From Conexibacter sp. (GTDB lineage Bacteria > Actinomycetota > Thermoleophilia > Solirubrobacterales > Solirubrobacteraceae), in assembly GCA_025964325.1 (NCBI GenBank), contig JAOPZA010000193.1, positions 1 to 54,721 of the forward strand: a stretch of 54,721 nucleotides of DNA, read 5' to 3'. The notes under the pieces are model-generated. The model worked only from the letters and a program-made list of their open reading frames with translations. It did not search any database and was not told the origin of the DNA. This document shows positions 41,408 through 49,401 of the stretch, piece after piece. Each line of letters opens with the position of its first letter. Within the stretch, counting starts at the first letter, position 1. Position numbers and translations under genes: made by a program.

Positions 41408-42360
41408 CGTCGTGCTCCTCCTGGGGTGGTGGTGGCGCGCAGCTCGTCGGCGATCTCGGTGAGGCCGTCGAGCTGGGCGCGAGTCAGGGCGAGGTCGAAG
41501 ACCTCCTCGATCACGGCCGTCCAGCCGTAGATGAAGTACGTCCAGCCGTCGTGGACGGTCAGGTCGCGCTGCGCCTCCTGCGCGCGGGCCTGCTGCAGGA
41601 AGTCGAGCTCGCCGCGGTAGTTCAATTCCCACGCGATGCCGTTCCGCGGGAAGACGCCATTGTCGCTGATCGGCGAGCCGGGCGTGTCCTTGCCCATCCC
41701 CGTCGCGTTGATCACGAGCGAGCCTGGCGCGAGGCCGTTCATCAGCTCGTCGTTCACGCTCGCGTCGGCGTTGCGGTGGTACTCCACCGGCACGTCGTGC
41801 TCGAGCTGCTCGAGGATCGCGCGCAGCGCGTCGAGGCGCGGCTGGCTGCGGTTCGCGACGACAATCCGCCGCGGGCGATCCTCGGGCGGGCGCGTCGTCA
41901 GCAGGTGCAGGGCGATCGCGATCGCGGAGCCGCCGGCGCCGAGGCACAGCAGCTCGCCGCCGCTCTCCCGCCAGTAGCCCTGCGCGAGCATGTCGTCGAG
42001 CGTCCTGCCGGCCGAGATCGGGTCCTTCGCGTGCGCGACCAGCCGGCCGTCGCGCTTGCTGAGGCACGACGTCTCGCCGCACAGCTGCGCCAGCGGGTCC
42101 TCCTCGTCGAACTGGTCGCGGCACGCCTGGTAGAGGTCGATCTTGTGCGTCGTGACGAGCGCGCCGAGCTCGCTCGGATCCTCCTTCAGCTGCGCGATGC
42201 GCGCACGGTAGACCTCGGCGTCCGCGTGGATCGGCAGGTCGGTGCCGTCGATCCGCACGTCGCCGAGCTCGAGATACTCGGCCCAACGCGGGAACAGGCG
42301 CATGATCATCGAGCCGCCCGTCGTGACGCCGTAGAAGGAGAACGTCCGCTGCGCGCTCAT
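41404..42360 (-). CDS. AroE-like (shikimate/quinate dehydrogenase family) oxidoreductase
   Basis: A 318-residue protein with the two-domain AroE layout. The substrate domain has GALVTTHKIDLYQ with the catalytic-type Lys73 (normal shikimate dehydrogenase reads 'NVTIPFK' here), and an HAKD in place of the usual NTD. The cofactor domain has LCLGAGGSAIAIALHL and INATGMGK. It is longer than AroE and lies in a sugar operon without other aromatic-pathway genes, so the substrate is probably a polyol or sugar acid, not shikimate. It overlaps the KDPG-aldolase-like gene by ATGA. Confidence 0.8.
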   Translation of the reverse strand: MSAQRTFSFYGVTTGGSMIMRLFPRWAEYLELGDVRIDGTDLPIHADAEVYRARIAQLKEDPSELGALVTTHKIDLYQACRDQFDEEDPLAQLCGETSCLSKRDGRLVAHAKDPISAGRTLDDMLAQGYWRESGGELLCLGAGGSAIAIALHLLTTRPPEDRPRRIVVANRSQPRLDALRAILEQLEHDVPVEYHRNADASVNDELMNGLAPGSLVINATGMGKDTPGSPISDNGVFPRNGIAWELNYRGELDFLQQARAQEAQRDLTVHDGWTYFIYGWTAVIEEVFDLALTRAQLDGLTEIADELRATTTPGGARR

Positions 42361-43013
42361 CGGCCGGCCTCCTGCGCGTGCGCGTCGAGCGCGATGCGGT
42401 AGGCGCGCGCGCGGCGCGTCAGCTCCTCGTCGTCGCCCGCGGCGATCGCGGCGGCCGGGCAGAGGTCGCCGCCGGCGCCGAGCGCGAAGGCGCCGGCTTG
42501 GAGCCAGTCGCCGACGTTCTGCGCCGAGACGCCGCCGGTCGGGACGATCCGCAGCTCCGGCAGCGGCGCCAGCAGCGCCTTCAGGTAGCCGGGGCCGCCG
42601 AGGCTCGCGGGGAACAGCTTGACGACCTCGGCGCGCGCGGCGGCGGCGACCACCTCGGTCGGCGTCAGCGCGCCGGGCAGCGCCAGCACGCCCGCCTCGC
42701 GCCCGGCGTCGAGCACCGCGTCGACGAGCGAGGGCGAGACGAGGAACGCGGCCCCGGCGGCGATCGCGTCGTCCGCCTGCGCCTCCGACAGGACCGTGCC
42801 GGCGCCGACGAACAGCTCCTCGTCGGCCGCCAGCTCGCGGATCGCGGCGGGCGCGCCGGGCGTCGTAAAGGCGACCTCGAGCGCGCGCACCCCGCCGGCC
42901 GCGAGCGCGCGTCCGGCACGCACGGCGGCGCCGGCGGAGTCGGCGCGGATGACGGCGAGCAGCCCCTCCGCCTGCAATCGCTGGTGGGCTGACTGGGTCG
43001 TCGCGGCAGGCAT
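42357..43013 (-). CDS. eda: KDPG/KHG-family aldolase
   Basis: A 218-residue class I aldolase of the Eda family. Glu46 lies in ALEVAFTTPG (usually EVTLRTP, with an Arg that is Thr here), followed by VGAGTVLS, and Lys132 in VVKLFPAS forms the Schiff base. PTGGVSAQN makes the phosphate loop. Eda cleaves 2-keto-3-deoxy sugar acids (usually 6-phosphates) to pyruvate and an aldehyde. The lost Arg may signal a different substrate. The start is the ATG at 43013, sharing a base with the dehydrogenase stop. It gives the pathway its carbon-carbon cleavage step. Confidence 0.9.
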   Translation of the reverse strand: MPAATTQSAHQRLQAEGLLAVIRADSAGAAVRAGRALAAGGVRALEVAFTTPGAPAAIRELAADEELFVGAGTVLSEAQADDAIAAGAAFLVSPSLVDAVLDAGREAGVLALPGALTPTEVVAAAARAEVVKLFPASLGGPGYLKALLAPLPELRIVPTGGVSAQNVGDWLQAGAFALGAGGDLCPAAAIAAGDDEELTRRARAYRIALDAHAQEAGR

Positions 43014-44005
43014 CAACGGCTCCTTGTGGTGGTCTCGGAGAGTGGGACGGCGTCGAGCGCGCCCTGACCGCGCAGGACGGCAAGGCAGTTCGCGAGCGCG
43101 CGGCGGCCCATCGTGCGAACCGCGCGATCGGTGTGGGCGCCGGTGTGCGGCGTCAGGACGACGGTGTCGAGCTGGCCGAGCGGGAAGCCCGCGCGCGGCG
43201 GCTCCTCGGCGAGCGCGTCGAGCGCGGCGCCGGCGAGCCGGCCGGAGCGCAGCGCGGCGACGAGCGCGTCCTCGTCGACGAGCTCGCCGCGCGCCGCGTT
43301 GACGAGGAAGGCGCCGGGCTTCATCGCCGCCAGCAGCTCGGCGTCGACGAGGCCGCGCGTCTCCGGCAGCACCGGCAGGTGCAGCGAGAGGAAGTCGCTC
43401 GTGGCGACGACCTGCGCGCGGCTCGTCAGCTCGACGCCGAGCTCGGCGGCCAGCTCGGTCGCCGGGAAGGGGTCGTAGGCGATCACCTCGCAGCCGAGCG
43501 CGCGGGCGCGGCGCGCGACCTCGCGGCCGATCGCGCCGAAGCCGAGCAGGCCGAGGACCTTGCCCTCGAGCGCGATGCCGTCGATCCGCGACCAGCTGCC
43601 GTCGCGCACGGCGCGGTCGGCGAACGGGATGCGGCGCGCGAGCGCGAACAGCAGCCCGATCACCAGCTCGGCGACGGCGCCCGCGTTCGCGCCCGGGGTG
43701 TTCGTCACGACGACGCCGTGCTCGGCCGCCGCCGCCAGGTCGACGTTGTCGACGCCGACGCCGTAGCGCGCGATCACCCGCAGCCGCGGCGCGGCCGCGA
43801 TCGTCGCGCGGTCGATCGGCTCGACGCCGGCGATCCAGCCGTCGGCGCCGGCGACGAGCCGCCGCAGCTGCTCGGCGGCGAGCTCGCCCGACTGCTGCCA
43901 GTCGACGCGCCCGACGGCGCCGTCGAGCTCGGCGCGCAGCTCCTCGTCGCCGCGCGCGAACGAGCGCGGCGTGACGAGGACGGTCTGGTCGAGCGTGCGG
44001 CTCAT
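43013..44005 (-). CDS. D-isomer 2-hydroxyacid dehydrogenase (SerA-like)
   Basis: A 330-residue NAD-dependent dehydrogenase with ARYGVGVDNVDL, the Rossmann LLGFGAIGREVA, NAARGELVDEDAL containing the substrate Arg, Glu in ALDALAEEPP and the catalytic His in LTPHTGAHT. It lacks the C-terminal ACT domain of biosynthetic 3-phosphoglycerate dehydrogenase, which fits a catabolic role such as reducing or oxidising a sugar-derived 2-keto/2-hydroxy acid. It overlaps the lactonase-like gene (ATGA) and the aldolase (TGATG). Confidence 0.9.
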   Translation of the reverse strand: MSRTLDQTVLVTPRSFARGDEELRAELDGAVGRVDWQQSGELAAEQLRRLVAGADGWIAGVEPIDRATIAAAPRLRVIARYGVGVDNVDLAAAAEHGVVVTNTPGANAGAVAELVIGLLFALARRIPFADRAVRDGSWSRIDGIALEGKVLGLLGFGAIGREVARRARALGCEVIAYDPFPATELAAELGVELTSRAQVVATSDFLSLHLPVLPETRGLVDAELLAAMKPGAFLVNAARGELVDEDALVAALRSGRLAGAALDALAEEPPRAGFPLGQLDTVVLTPHTGAHTDRAVRTMGRRALANCLAVLRGQGALDAVPLSETTTRSR

Positions 44006-45114
44006 GCGCTGCGCGCCATCGACGCGCGGGGGTCGGGGGCGGTCGCGGCGGGAGCGGTCGCGGCGGGGCCGGTCGCGGCGGGGGCGGTCGCGGCAGGGGC
44101 GGTCGCGGCAGGGGCGGTCGCGGCGGCGGCCTGCAGCCGATCGACGACGTTCGCGCCCGTCAGCCGCCGCACCTGCGCCGGGCCCGCGCCGCGGCGGCGC
44201 AGCTCGGGCGCGACGACGTCCGGCAGCCCGGCCATGCCGACCGGATCGCCGCCGAAGCGCCAGAGCGCGTGGTCGGCGAGGTCGAGCGCGCAGGCGATCG
44301 AGCGCTCGTGGCCGTCGGCCAGCAGCGCCTCCAGCAGCGGCCAGACGTTGTCGCGCGGGGCGTACTTGGGCCGCATGAAGGTGTCGTACTCGAGCAGGAA
44401 GCCGGCGCGCGCGAGCTCCGCGTGCAACCGCGCGTCGGGGCGCTTGTCGACGTGGCACAGCATCACCGAGGCGGCCGGCAGCGGCTGCTCGAGCAGCAGC
44501 GCCGCGAGCCCCTCGACGCCGGCGCCGCGCTCGGTGTGGATCACCAGCAGCGCGCCGGCGGCGTGCGCGGCGGCGGCCGCGGCGACCAGCATCCGCTCGC
44601 CGTCGCGGCCGAGCGTGCCGGCGTGCGCGGCCTTCACGACGCCGGCGCGCGCGGCCAGGCGGCCGCCGTCCGGGTCCTCCATGCCGACCGTCAGCTCGGC
44701 CGTGAAGCGGTCGACCAGGAGGTCGGCGTCGCGCGTCCAGGGCGAGTCCGCCTCGGCGTGGTAGCGGCGCAGATGGAAGCCGGTCGCCGCCACGACCGCG
44801 ACGCCGGTCTGCTCCGCGAGCCAGACGAGGCGACGGGCGTCGCGCCCGGCGCCGGGCGGCTGGCAGTCGATCGCCGCCCGCCCCCCGGCCGCCGCGAACG
44901 CGGCGAGCTCGTCGCGGATCGCGGGCGCGTCGTCGAGCACGGGCGCATCCGCCGGGCCGCCCTCGACGCGCGAGATCCACAGGTGCGCGTGGGCGTCCAC
45001 GTAAACGTTGGGGTCCACGTAAACGTGGGGATCGACGTTCGCGTGGGTGTCCACGGACGCGTCCCCGTCGAGCTCGCGCGGTCCGAGGACCGTCGTGATC
45101 GGATGCGCCGCCAT
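44002..45114 (-). CDS. Phosphotriesterase-family (amidohydrolase-fold) hydrolase, lactonase candidate
   Basis: A 370-residue TIM-barrel metallohydrolase. The HxH metal motif is VDAHAHLW (about 40-47), the bridging Lys is in AGVVKAAH, and later ligands are in LLVIHTERG, VMLCHVDK and CALDLADHALWRFGGD. Related PTE-family enzymes hydrolyse sugar-phosphate lactones, which would suit an operon with kinase, dehydrogenases and aldolase. Two oddities: the hexapeptide carrying the HxH motif is repeated four times at the N terminus, and the C terminus has an Ala-Thr-Ala-Pro-Ala repeat tail. The ATG at 45114 lies two bases after the cupin gene stop. Confidence 0.78.
   Translation of the reverse strand: MAAHPITTVLGPRELDGDASVDTHANVDPHVYVDPNVYVDAHAHLWISRVEGGPADAPVLDDAPAIRDELAAFAAAGGRAAIDCQPPGAGRDARRLVWLAEQTGVAVVAATGFHLRRYHAEADSPWTRDADLLVDRFTAELTVGMEDPDGGRLAARAGVVKAAHAGTLGRDGERMLVAAAAAAHAAGALLVIHTERGAGVEGLAALLLEQPLPAASVMLCHVDKRPDARLHAELARAGFLLEYDTFMRPKYAPRDNVWPLLEALLADGHERSIACALDLADHALWRFGGDPVGMAGLPDVVAPELRRRGAGPAQVRRLTGANVVDRLQAAAATAPAATAPAATAPAATGPAATAPAATAPDPRASMARSA
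44036..44125. repeat. Six 15-bp tandem repeats at the 3' end of the PTE-family gene
   Basis: GGTCGCGGC recurs at 44041, 44056, 44071, 44086, 44101 and 44116, exactly 15 bp apart, with slight changes between units. It encodes the five-residue Ala-Thr-Ala-Pro-Ala-type tail (one unit has Gly for Ala). The period is a multiple of three, so copy-number change would keep the reading frame. Confidence 0.85.
44995..45060. repeat. Four 18-bp tandem repeats at the 5' end of the PTE-family gene
   Basis: GTCCAC (or ATCGAC) recurs at 44995, 45013, 45031 and 45049, exactly 18 bp apart. The units encode VDTHAN, VDPHVY, VDPNVY and VDAHAH. Only the last retains the full His-x-His metal motif in the proper context. 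Confidence 0.85.
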
Positions 45115-45116
45115 GC

Positions 45117-45677
45117 TCAGCGCTCGGAGAGGACGGCGACGGCGCCGTCGCGCTCGACGACGAGCTGCGGGAAGCCGTCCGTCTCGATCGTCCCGTAGTC
45201 GTGGCCGGCGTCGCCGGGGTAGACGGCCAGGAACACGAGCGGCTCGTCGCCGGTGTTGACGGTGCGGTGGGCCCAGTACGGCGGCACGTAGGCGACGGTC
45301 GACGCCCCCATCGGCACGTCGGCGAACTCGTCGTCCTTGGCGAGCAGCAGCCGGCCCTCGCCGCTGAGGCCGTAGTACACCTCGGCGCGGTCGCGCTGCT
45401 CGTGGAAGTGGCCCTTCGTCATGAAGAACTCGTCGCCGACCTTGCCCGGGTGCAGCACGGTCGTGCAGACGACGAGCTCGCCGACGAACTCGGGCATGTC
45501 GTACTGGTAGACCTCGTAGACGAGCGCGTCGTCCTGTGCGAGCGCGGCCCGCTCCGCCTCCGCGTCGGCGTACATGCCGCGCATGTGGCTGAGGCGGCGC
45601 TCGATCGTGCTGGTCGCGGGTCTGAGCTCCCCGCGCTCGTCGACGACGAGGCTGATGGGCTTGGATGTCAGGTTCAC
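45117..45677 (-). CDS. Cupin-type glucose-6-phosphate isomerase (cPGI family)
   Basis: A 186-residue cupin. The metal-binding motif is TKGHFHEQRDRAEVYYGLSG (two His, one Glu) with a later His in YVPPYWAHRTVN. This pattern is specific to the archaeal/bacterial cupin phosphoglucose isomerases, which interconvert aldose- and ketose-6-phosphates. The GTG at 45677 has a GGAG nine bases upstream. It implies that a phosphorylated hexose or hexulose occurs in the pathway, consistent with the FGGY kinase at the head of the operon. Confidence 0.87.
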   Translation of the reverse strand: MNLTSKPISLVVDERGELRPATSTIERRLSHMRGMYADAEAERAALAQDDALVYEVYQYDMPEFVGELVVCTTVLHPGKVGDEFFMTKGHFHEQRDRAEVYYGLSGEGRLLLAKDDEFADVPMGASTVAYVPPYWAHRTVNTGDEPLVFLAVYPGDAGHDYGTIETDGFPQLVVERDGAVAVLSER

Positions 45678-45717
45678 GTGCGGCTCCGGTCGGATTGCGA
45701 GGGTCGTTGGTGACGGT

Positions 45718-46767
45718 TCACGGCTCGAGCACGACCTTCAGCTCGCGGCCGCCGGCGGCGGCGGCGAACGCCGCGCCCGCCTGCTCGAGCGGGAAGCGCG
45801 CGGTCACGAGCCGGTCGAGCGCGATGCGGCCGGAGAGGGCCAGCTCGAGCGCCTCGCGGCAGTCGTCGGTGTCGTTGGCGGTCGTGCCGGTCAGCTGCAG
45901 CTCGCGGTAGTGCACGACGTTCGCGTCGATCCGGATCGTCGACGCGTCGCGCGGCAGGCCGCCGAAGAAGTTGATGCGCCCGCCGACCGCGGCCAGCTCG
46001 AGCGACTGCTCCTGCACGGCCGGGACCGGCACCGCGGTGATCACGACATCGGCGCCGAGCTCGTCCGTCTCCTCGAAGACGCGGACCCGCAGGTCCTCGC
46101 CGCTCGGGTCGATGCCGACGTCGGCGCCGAAGGCGACCGCCTCCTCGCGCCGGCGCGCGTGCGGCTCGCTGACGAGTACCTTCGCGGCGCCGGCGGCGCG
46201 TGCCAGCAGCACGTGCAGCAGGCCGATCGGGCCGGCCCCGCACACGAGCACGCGGTCGCCCTCGCGGACGCCGACGGCCCGCTGCCCGCGCAGCACGCAG
46301 GCGAGCGGCTCGACGACCGACAGCACCGCGGGATCGGCGCCGGCCGGGACCGGCAGCAGCAGGCCCTGCTCGAGCGCCGCAGGCGGGACCGCCATGTACT
46401 CGGCGAAGCCGCCGTCGCGCGTGATCCCGAACGCCTCCGCGCTCGCGCACAGGTTGCTGCGCCCCGCACGGCAGGCGGGGCAGTGCCCGCAGCCGAGGTT
46501 CGGCGCGATGAAGACGCGGTCGCCGACCGCGAGGCCGCCGGCGCCGGCGCCGGCGCCCAGCTCGACCAGCTCGGCCGCGATCTCGTGGCCCGGCACGCGT
46601 GCGGCGCCGTCGGCATACGCGCGATGCGCGCCCTTCGCGATCCGCAGGTCGGTGCCGCAGATGCCGCAGGCGAGCACGCGCACGACCGCGCCGCCGCGCG
46701 CGGCGACCGGATCGGGACGCTGCTCGAGCTCGAGCTGCTCGGGCCCGTGGTAGACGAGGGCGCGCAT
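45718..46767 (-). CDS. Zinc-dependent medium-chain alcohol/polyol dehydrogenase
   Basis: A 349-residue MDR protein. Catalytic zinc ligands are in CGICGTDLR and GHE; structural zinc cysteines are in CGHCPACRAGRSNLC. The cofactor motif is VLVCGAGPIGLLHVLLA. It resembles sorbitol/threonine/L-idonate-type dehydrogenases that oxidise a secondary hydroxyl. The ATG shares a base with the upstream Gfo/Idh gene stop. A 40-base gap to the cupin gene contains no promoter I recognise. Confidence 0.9.
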   Translation of the reverse strand: MRALVYHGPEQLELEQRPDPVAARGGAVVRVLACGICGTDLRIAKGAHRAYADGAARVPGHEIAAELVELGAGAGAGGLAVGDRVFIAPNLGCGHCPACRAGRSNLCASAEAFGITRDGGFAEYMAVPPAALEQGLLLPVPAGADPAVLSVVEPLACVLRGQRAVGVREGDRVLVCGAGPIGLLHVLLARAAGAAKVLVSEPHARRREEAVAFGADVGIDPSGEDLRVRVFEETDELGADVVITAVPVPAVQEQSLELAAVGGRINFFGGLPRDASTIRIDANVVHYRELQLTGTTANDTDDCREALELALSGRIALDRLVTARFPLEQAGAAFAAAAGGRELKVVLEP

Positions 46768-47795
46768 CAGACGGTTGCGCCCGCCAGCTTGATCGGGCGC
46801 GCCTCCTGCCAGGAGCGGTTGGCGGCGACGACGACCTCGACGGCGCGCTTGCCGTCGATCCCGCCGGGGCCGCTCGGCTCGCCGCCGCGGGCGGCCTCGA
46901 CGAACGCGTTGATCTCGTTGACGTAGCCCCACGAGAAGCGCTCCGGCCACGTCTTGTGGACGGGGCGCATCGTGCCGCGCTTTCTGTCGAGCGCGGTCAG
47001 CAACGGCATCCCCTGCACCTCGCCGATCGAGATCAGGCCCTCCGTGCCGACGACCTCGACGCGGCCGTCGTAGCCGTACTCCGACGGGCAGACGCCGTCG
47101 ATCGCGCCGAGCGCGTCGTTCGCGAAGCGCAGCGAGACGACGGCATTGTCGTAGAAGCCCTCGGACTCGACGCCGAGCTTCTTGCCCTTGCGGTTGGCGA
47201 CCTCGGCGTAGACGCGGACGACCTCGCTGTCGGCGAGCCAGCGGACGCTGTCGAAGCAGTGGCTGTTGACCTCCGCGAGCATGCCGTTGGAGAGCGCGAG
47301 ATCGTTCGCCCAGGCGGGCGGCAGGCCGGGGCCGCGCGTGAGCGACTTGACCATCATCACCTCGCCGATCTCGCCCGCCTCGACCCGCGCCTTCGCCTCG
47401 ACGAACTCGGGCTGGAAGCGGCGCACGAAGCCGATCTGCAGGACGCGGCCGGCGGCCTGCGCGGCCTCGCTCATCGCGTCGCACTCCGCGGCCGTCAGCG
47501 CCATCGGCTTCTCGCAGAGGACGTGCAGGCCGGCGGCGAACGCCTCGACCGCGAGGTCGCGATGGGTGTGCGTCGGCGTCGCGATCACGGCCGCGTCGAG
47601 CGCGGTCGCGGCGAGCGCGTCGGCGAGCGTCGCGTAGCCGGCGCCGCCGACCTCGGCGGCGAGCGCGCGAGCACGCTCGACGTCGCCGTCGACGACGGCC
47701 AGCACCTCCGCGTCGGCCGTGTGGTTGCGGACGTTGAAGGCGTGGACAGCGCCGGCACGGCCGGCGCCGATCAGGCAGACGCGCGTCGGAGTCAT
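46767..47795 (-). CDS. Gfo/Idh/MocA-family oxidoreductase (inositol 2-dehydrogenase-like)
   Basis: A 342-residue protein with the Rossmann motif CLIGAGRAGAVHAFN at 7-21, THTHRDLAVEA, the catalytic CEKPMAL near 94-100, IGFVRRFQPEF and a C-terminal EVNSHCFDSVRWL His/Asp region. The pattern is close to myo-inositol 2-dehydrogenase (IolG) relatives. It may oxidise a cyclic polyol or pyranose. The ATG overlaps the kinase stop by four bases. Confidence 0.88.
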   Translation of the reverse strand: MTPTRVCLIGAGRAGAVHAFNVRNHTADAEVLAVVDGDVERARALAAEVGGAGYATLADALAATALDAAVIATPTHTHRDLAVEAFAAGLHVLCEKPMALTAAECDAMSEAAQAAGRVLQIGFVRRFQPEFVEAKARVEAGEIGEVMMVKSLTRGPGLPPAWANDLALSNGMLAEVNSHCFDSVRWLADSEVVRVYAEVANRKGKKLGVESEGFYDNAVVSLRFANDALGAIDGVCPSEYGYDGRVEVVGTEGLISIGEVQGMPLLTALDRKRGTMRPVHKTWPERFSWGYVNEINAFVEAARGGEPSGPGGIDGKRAVEVVVAANRSWQEARPIKLAGATV

Positions 47796-49327
47796 GAGAC
47801 GAGGTGCCTTTCGGGGGTGGTGGTCGGGTTCGGGGCCGGCGACGCCGGGGCAGTGGGGGGCGCGAGCGCCTCGACGGCGGCGGCGTAGCGGTCGACGGCC
47901 TCCGCGTAGGCGGCGTGACGGGCGGCGTCGGGGGCGGCCGACGGCGTCGTCGGCGCCGAGCCGGCGACGTCGCCGAGCGCGATCAGGCCGACGGCGGCGG
48001 CGGCCAGCAGTGCGGCGCCGCGGGTGGCGGTCTCCTCGACCGTCACGCGGTCGACCGGCAGCCCGAGCACGTCGGCCTTGATCTGGTTCCAGCCGGCGCT
48101 GCGCGCGCCGCCGCCGATCGCGCGCACGGACGTGAACGCGGTCTGCGGGTGCAGCCGCTGCATCGCGCGCATGTACGTCGCGTACTCGAACGCGATCGAC
48201 TCGAGGATCGCGCGGGCGAGATGGCCGCGCGTGTGCGCGAGGCCGAGTCCGACCCAGCCGCCGCGCATCTCCGGCGCGAACGGCGCGGTGCGCCCCTCGA
48301 GGTGCGGGACGAAGAGCAGCCCGTCGCTGCCCGGCGGCACGCGCTCGGCCTCCGCCAGCAACTGCGGCAGCGGGACGCCGGTCTGCTCGGCGAGCCAGGG
48401 CAGGCAGAGCCCGCCGCCGGCGACGTAGTTGAGCGGCAGCCACTGATCGGCGAGCACGCCGCGCATCACGATCAGCCCCTGGCGGTGGTCGGGCGCGAAG
48501 CGCTCGACGGCGCCGATCAGGACGCTGGCGGTGCCGGCCGTGTCGAGCAGCTGGCCGGGGGCGACGATCCCGGCGCCGAGCGCGCCGGCGGCCGTGTCGC
48601 CCATGCCGGCGGCGATCGGGATCCCGGCGCGCAGCCCGCAGCGCGCCGCCGCGGCGGCGCTCAGCTCGCCGATCACGGCGTCCGGCGCGACGATCGAGGG
48701 CAGCTGCGCGCGCTCGAGCGCCAGCGCGGCGAGCAGCTCGTCGGACCAGGCGCCGGTGCGCGCGTCGGCGAGGCCGGTGAAGTGCAGGTAGGTGGGGTCG
48801 ATGAAGGCGTCGGCGGCGGTCAGCCCGGCGAGGCTGCCGGCGACGTAGGCGGCGGGCATCAGCCAGGCAGCGACGCGCGCGTAGTCGGCCGGCCGCTCGT
48901 CGCGCCACCACTGCAGCTTGGGCGCGTGGTCGAGCATCGGCGGGCAGCCGGTGCGCTCGACGACGAGCTCGCCGTGCTCGGCCGCGAGCCGCCGCAGCTG
49001 CGGCGTGCAGCGGGCGTCGAGCCAGGAGTCGTACGGCGTGACCGGCTGCCAGTCCGCGTCGACGCCGAGCACGCCGGCCATCTGACCGCTGACGGCCAGT
49101 GCGGCGACCTCGCCGGGCGCCAGCCCGGCCTGCGCGACGCAGGCCGCGATCGCCTCGCAGGCGGCGTCCAACAGCTCCCGCGGGTCCTGCTCGACTTCGC
49201 CGGCGCCGCGCCGCAGCAGGCGCGTGGCGACCTGTGCGGTCGCGCATGCGCTGCCGTCGAGGCGATAGGCACCGGCCTTGGTGCTCGTCGTCCCGACGTC
49301 GACTCCGATGACGGCTGGTCCGTCCAC
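47792..49327 (-). CDS. FGGY-family carbohydrate kinase (xylulokinase-like)
   Basis: A 511-residue sugar kinase. The N-terminal phosphate motif is GVDVGTTSTKAG, followed by AVSGQMAGVLGV (substrate loop), SWLDARC, GMGDTAAGALGAG and a C-terminal adenosine segment AIGGGARSAGWNQIKADVLG. It is closest in pattern to xylulokinases, but family members act on many ketoses and polyols. The GTG at 49327 follows an AGGAGGAGAGG region. It heads the eleven-gene operon, and its promoter region contains a CCTGT-N4-ACAGG operator. Confidence 0.9.
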   Translation of the reverse strand: MDGPAVIGVDVGTTSTKAGAYRLDGSACATAQVATRLLRRGAGEVEQDPRELLDAACEAIAACVAQAGLAPGEVAALAVSGQMAGVLGVDADWQPVTPYDSWLDARCTPQLRRLAAEHGELVVERTGCPPMLDHAPKLQWWRDERPADYARVAAWLMPAAYVAGSLAGLTAADAFIDPTYLHFTGLADARTGAWSDELLAALALERAQLPSIVAPDAVIGELSAAAAARCGLRAGIPIAAGMGDTAAGALGAGIVAPGQLLDTAGTASVLIGAVERFAPDHRQGLIVMRGVLADQWLPLNYVAGGGLCLPWLAEQTGVPLPQLLAEAERVPPGSDGLLFVPHLEGRTAPFAPEMRGGWVGLGLAHTRGHLARAILESIAFEYATYMRAMQRLHPQTAFTSVRAIGGGARSAGWNQIKADVLGLPVDRVTVEETATRGAALLAAAAVGLIALGDVAGSAPTTPSAAPDAARHAAYAEAVDRYAAAVEALAPPTAPASPAPNPTTTPERHLVS

Positions 49328-49349
49328 GCTCTTCCTCTCCTCCTGTGAT

Positions 49350-49363
49350 CCTGTAATAACAGG
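49350..49363. promoter_or_regulatory. Operator CCTGTAATAACAGG upstream of the kinase operon
   Basis: A near-perfect 14-base palindrome, one step from the site at 38514. An extra half-site (CCTGT, 49342-49346) lies beside it. A weak minus-strand promoter (TTGCGT, 17 bp, TTATTA) would place the -10 inside the operator. Confidence 0.65.
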
Positions 49364-49401
49364 TTCAGTCCCGCGAACGCAAGCTCGACGCCCCGCGGGC
49401 G

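Noticed and set aside
43013-44005. Calling the 2-hydroxyacid dehydrogenase serine-biosynthetic 3-phosphoglycerate dehydrogenase
   Set aside because: It has no C-terminal regulatory domain and is embedded in a catabolic sugar operon.
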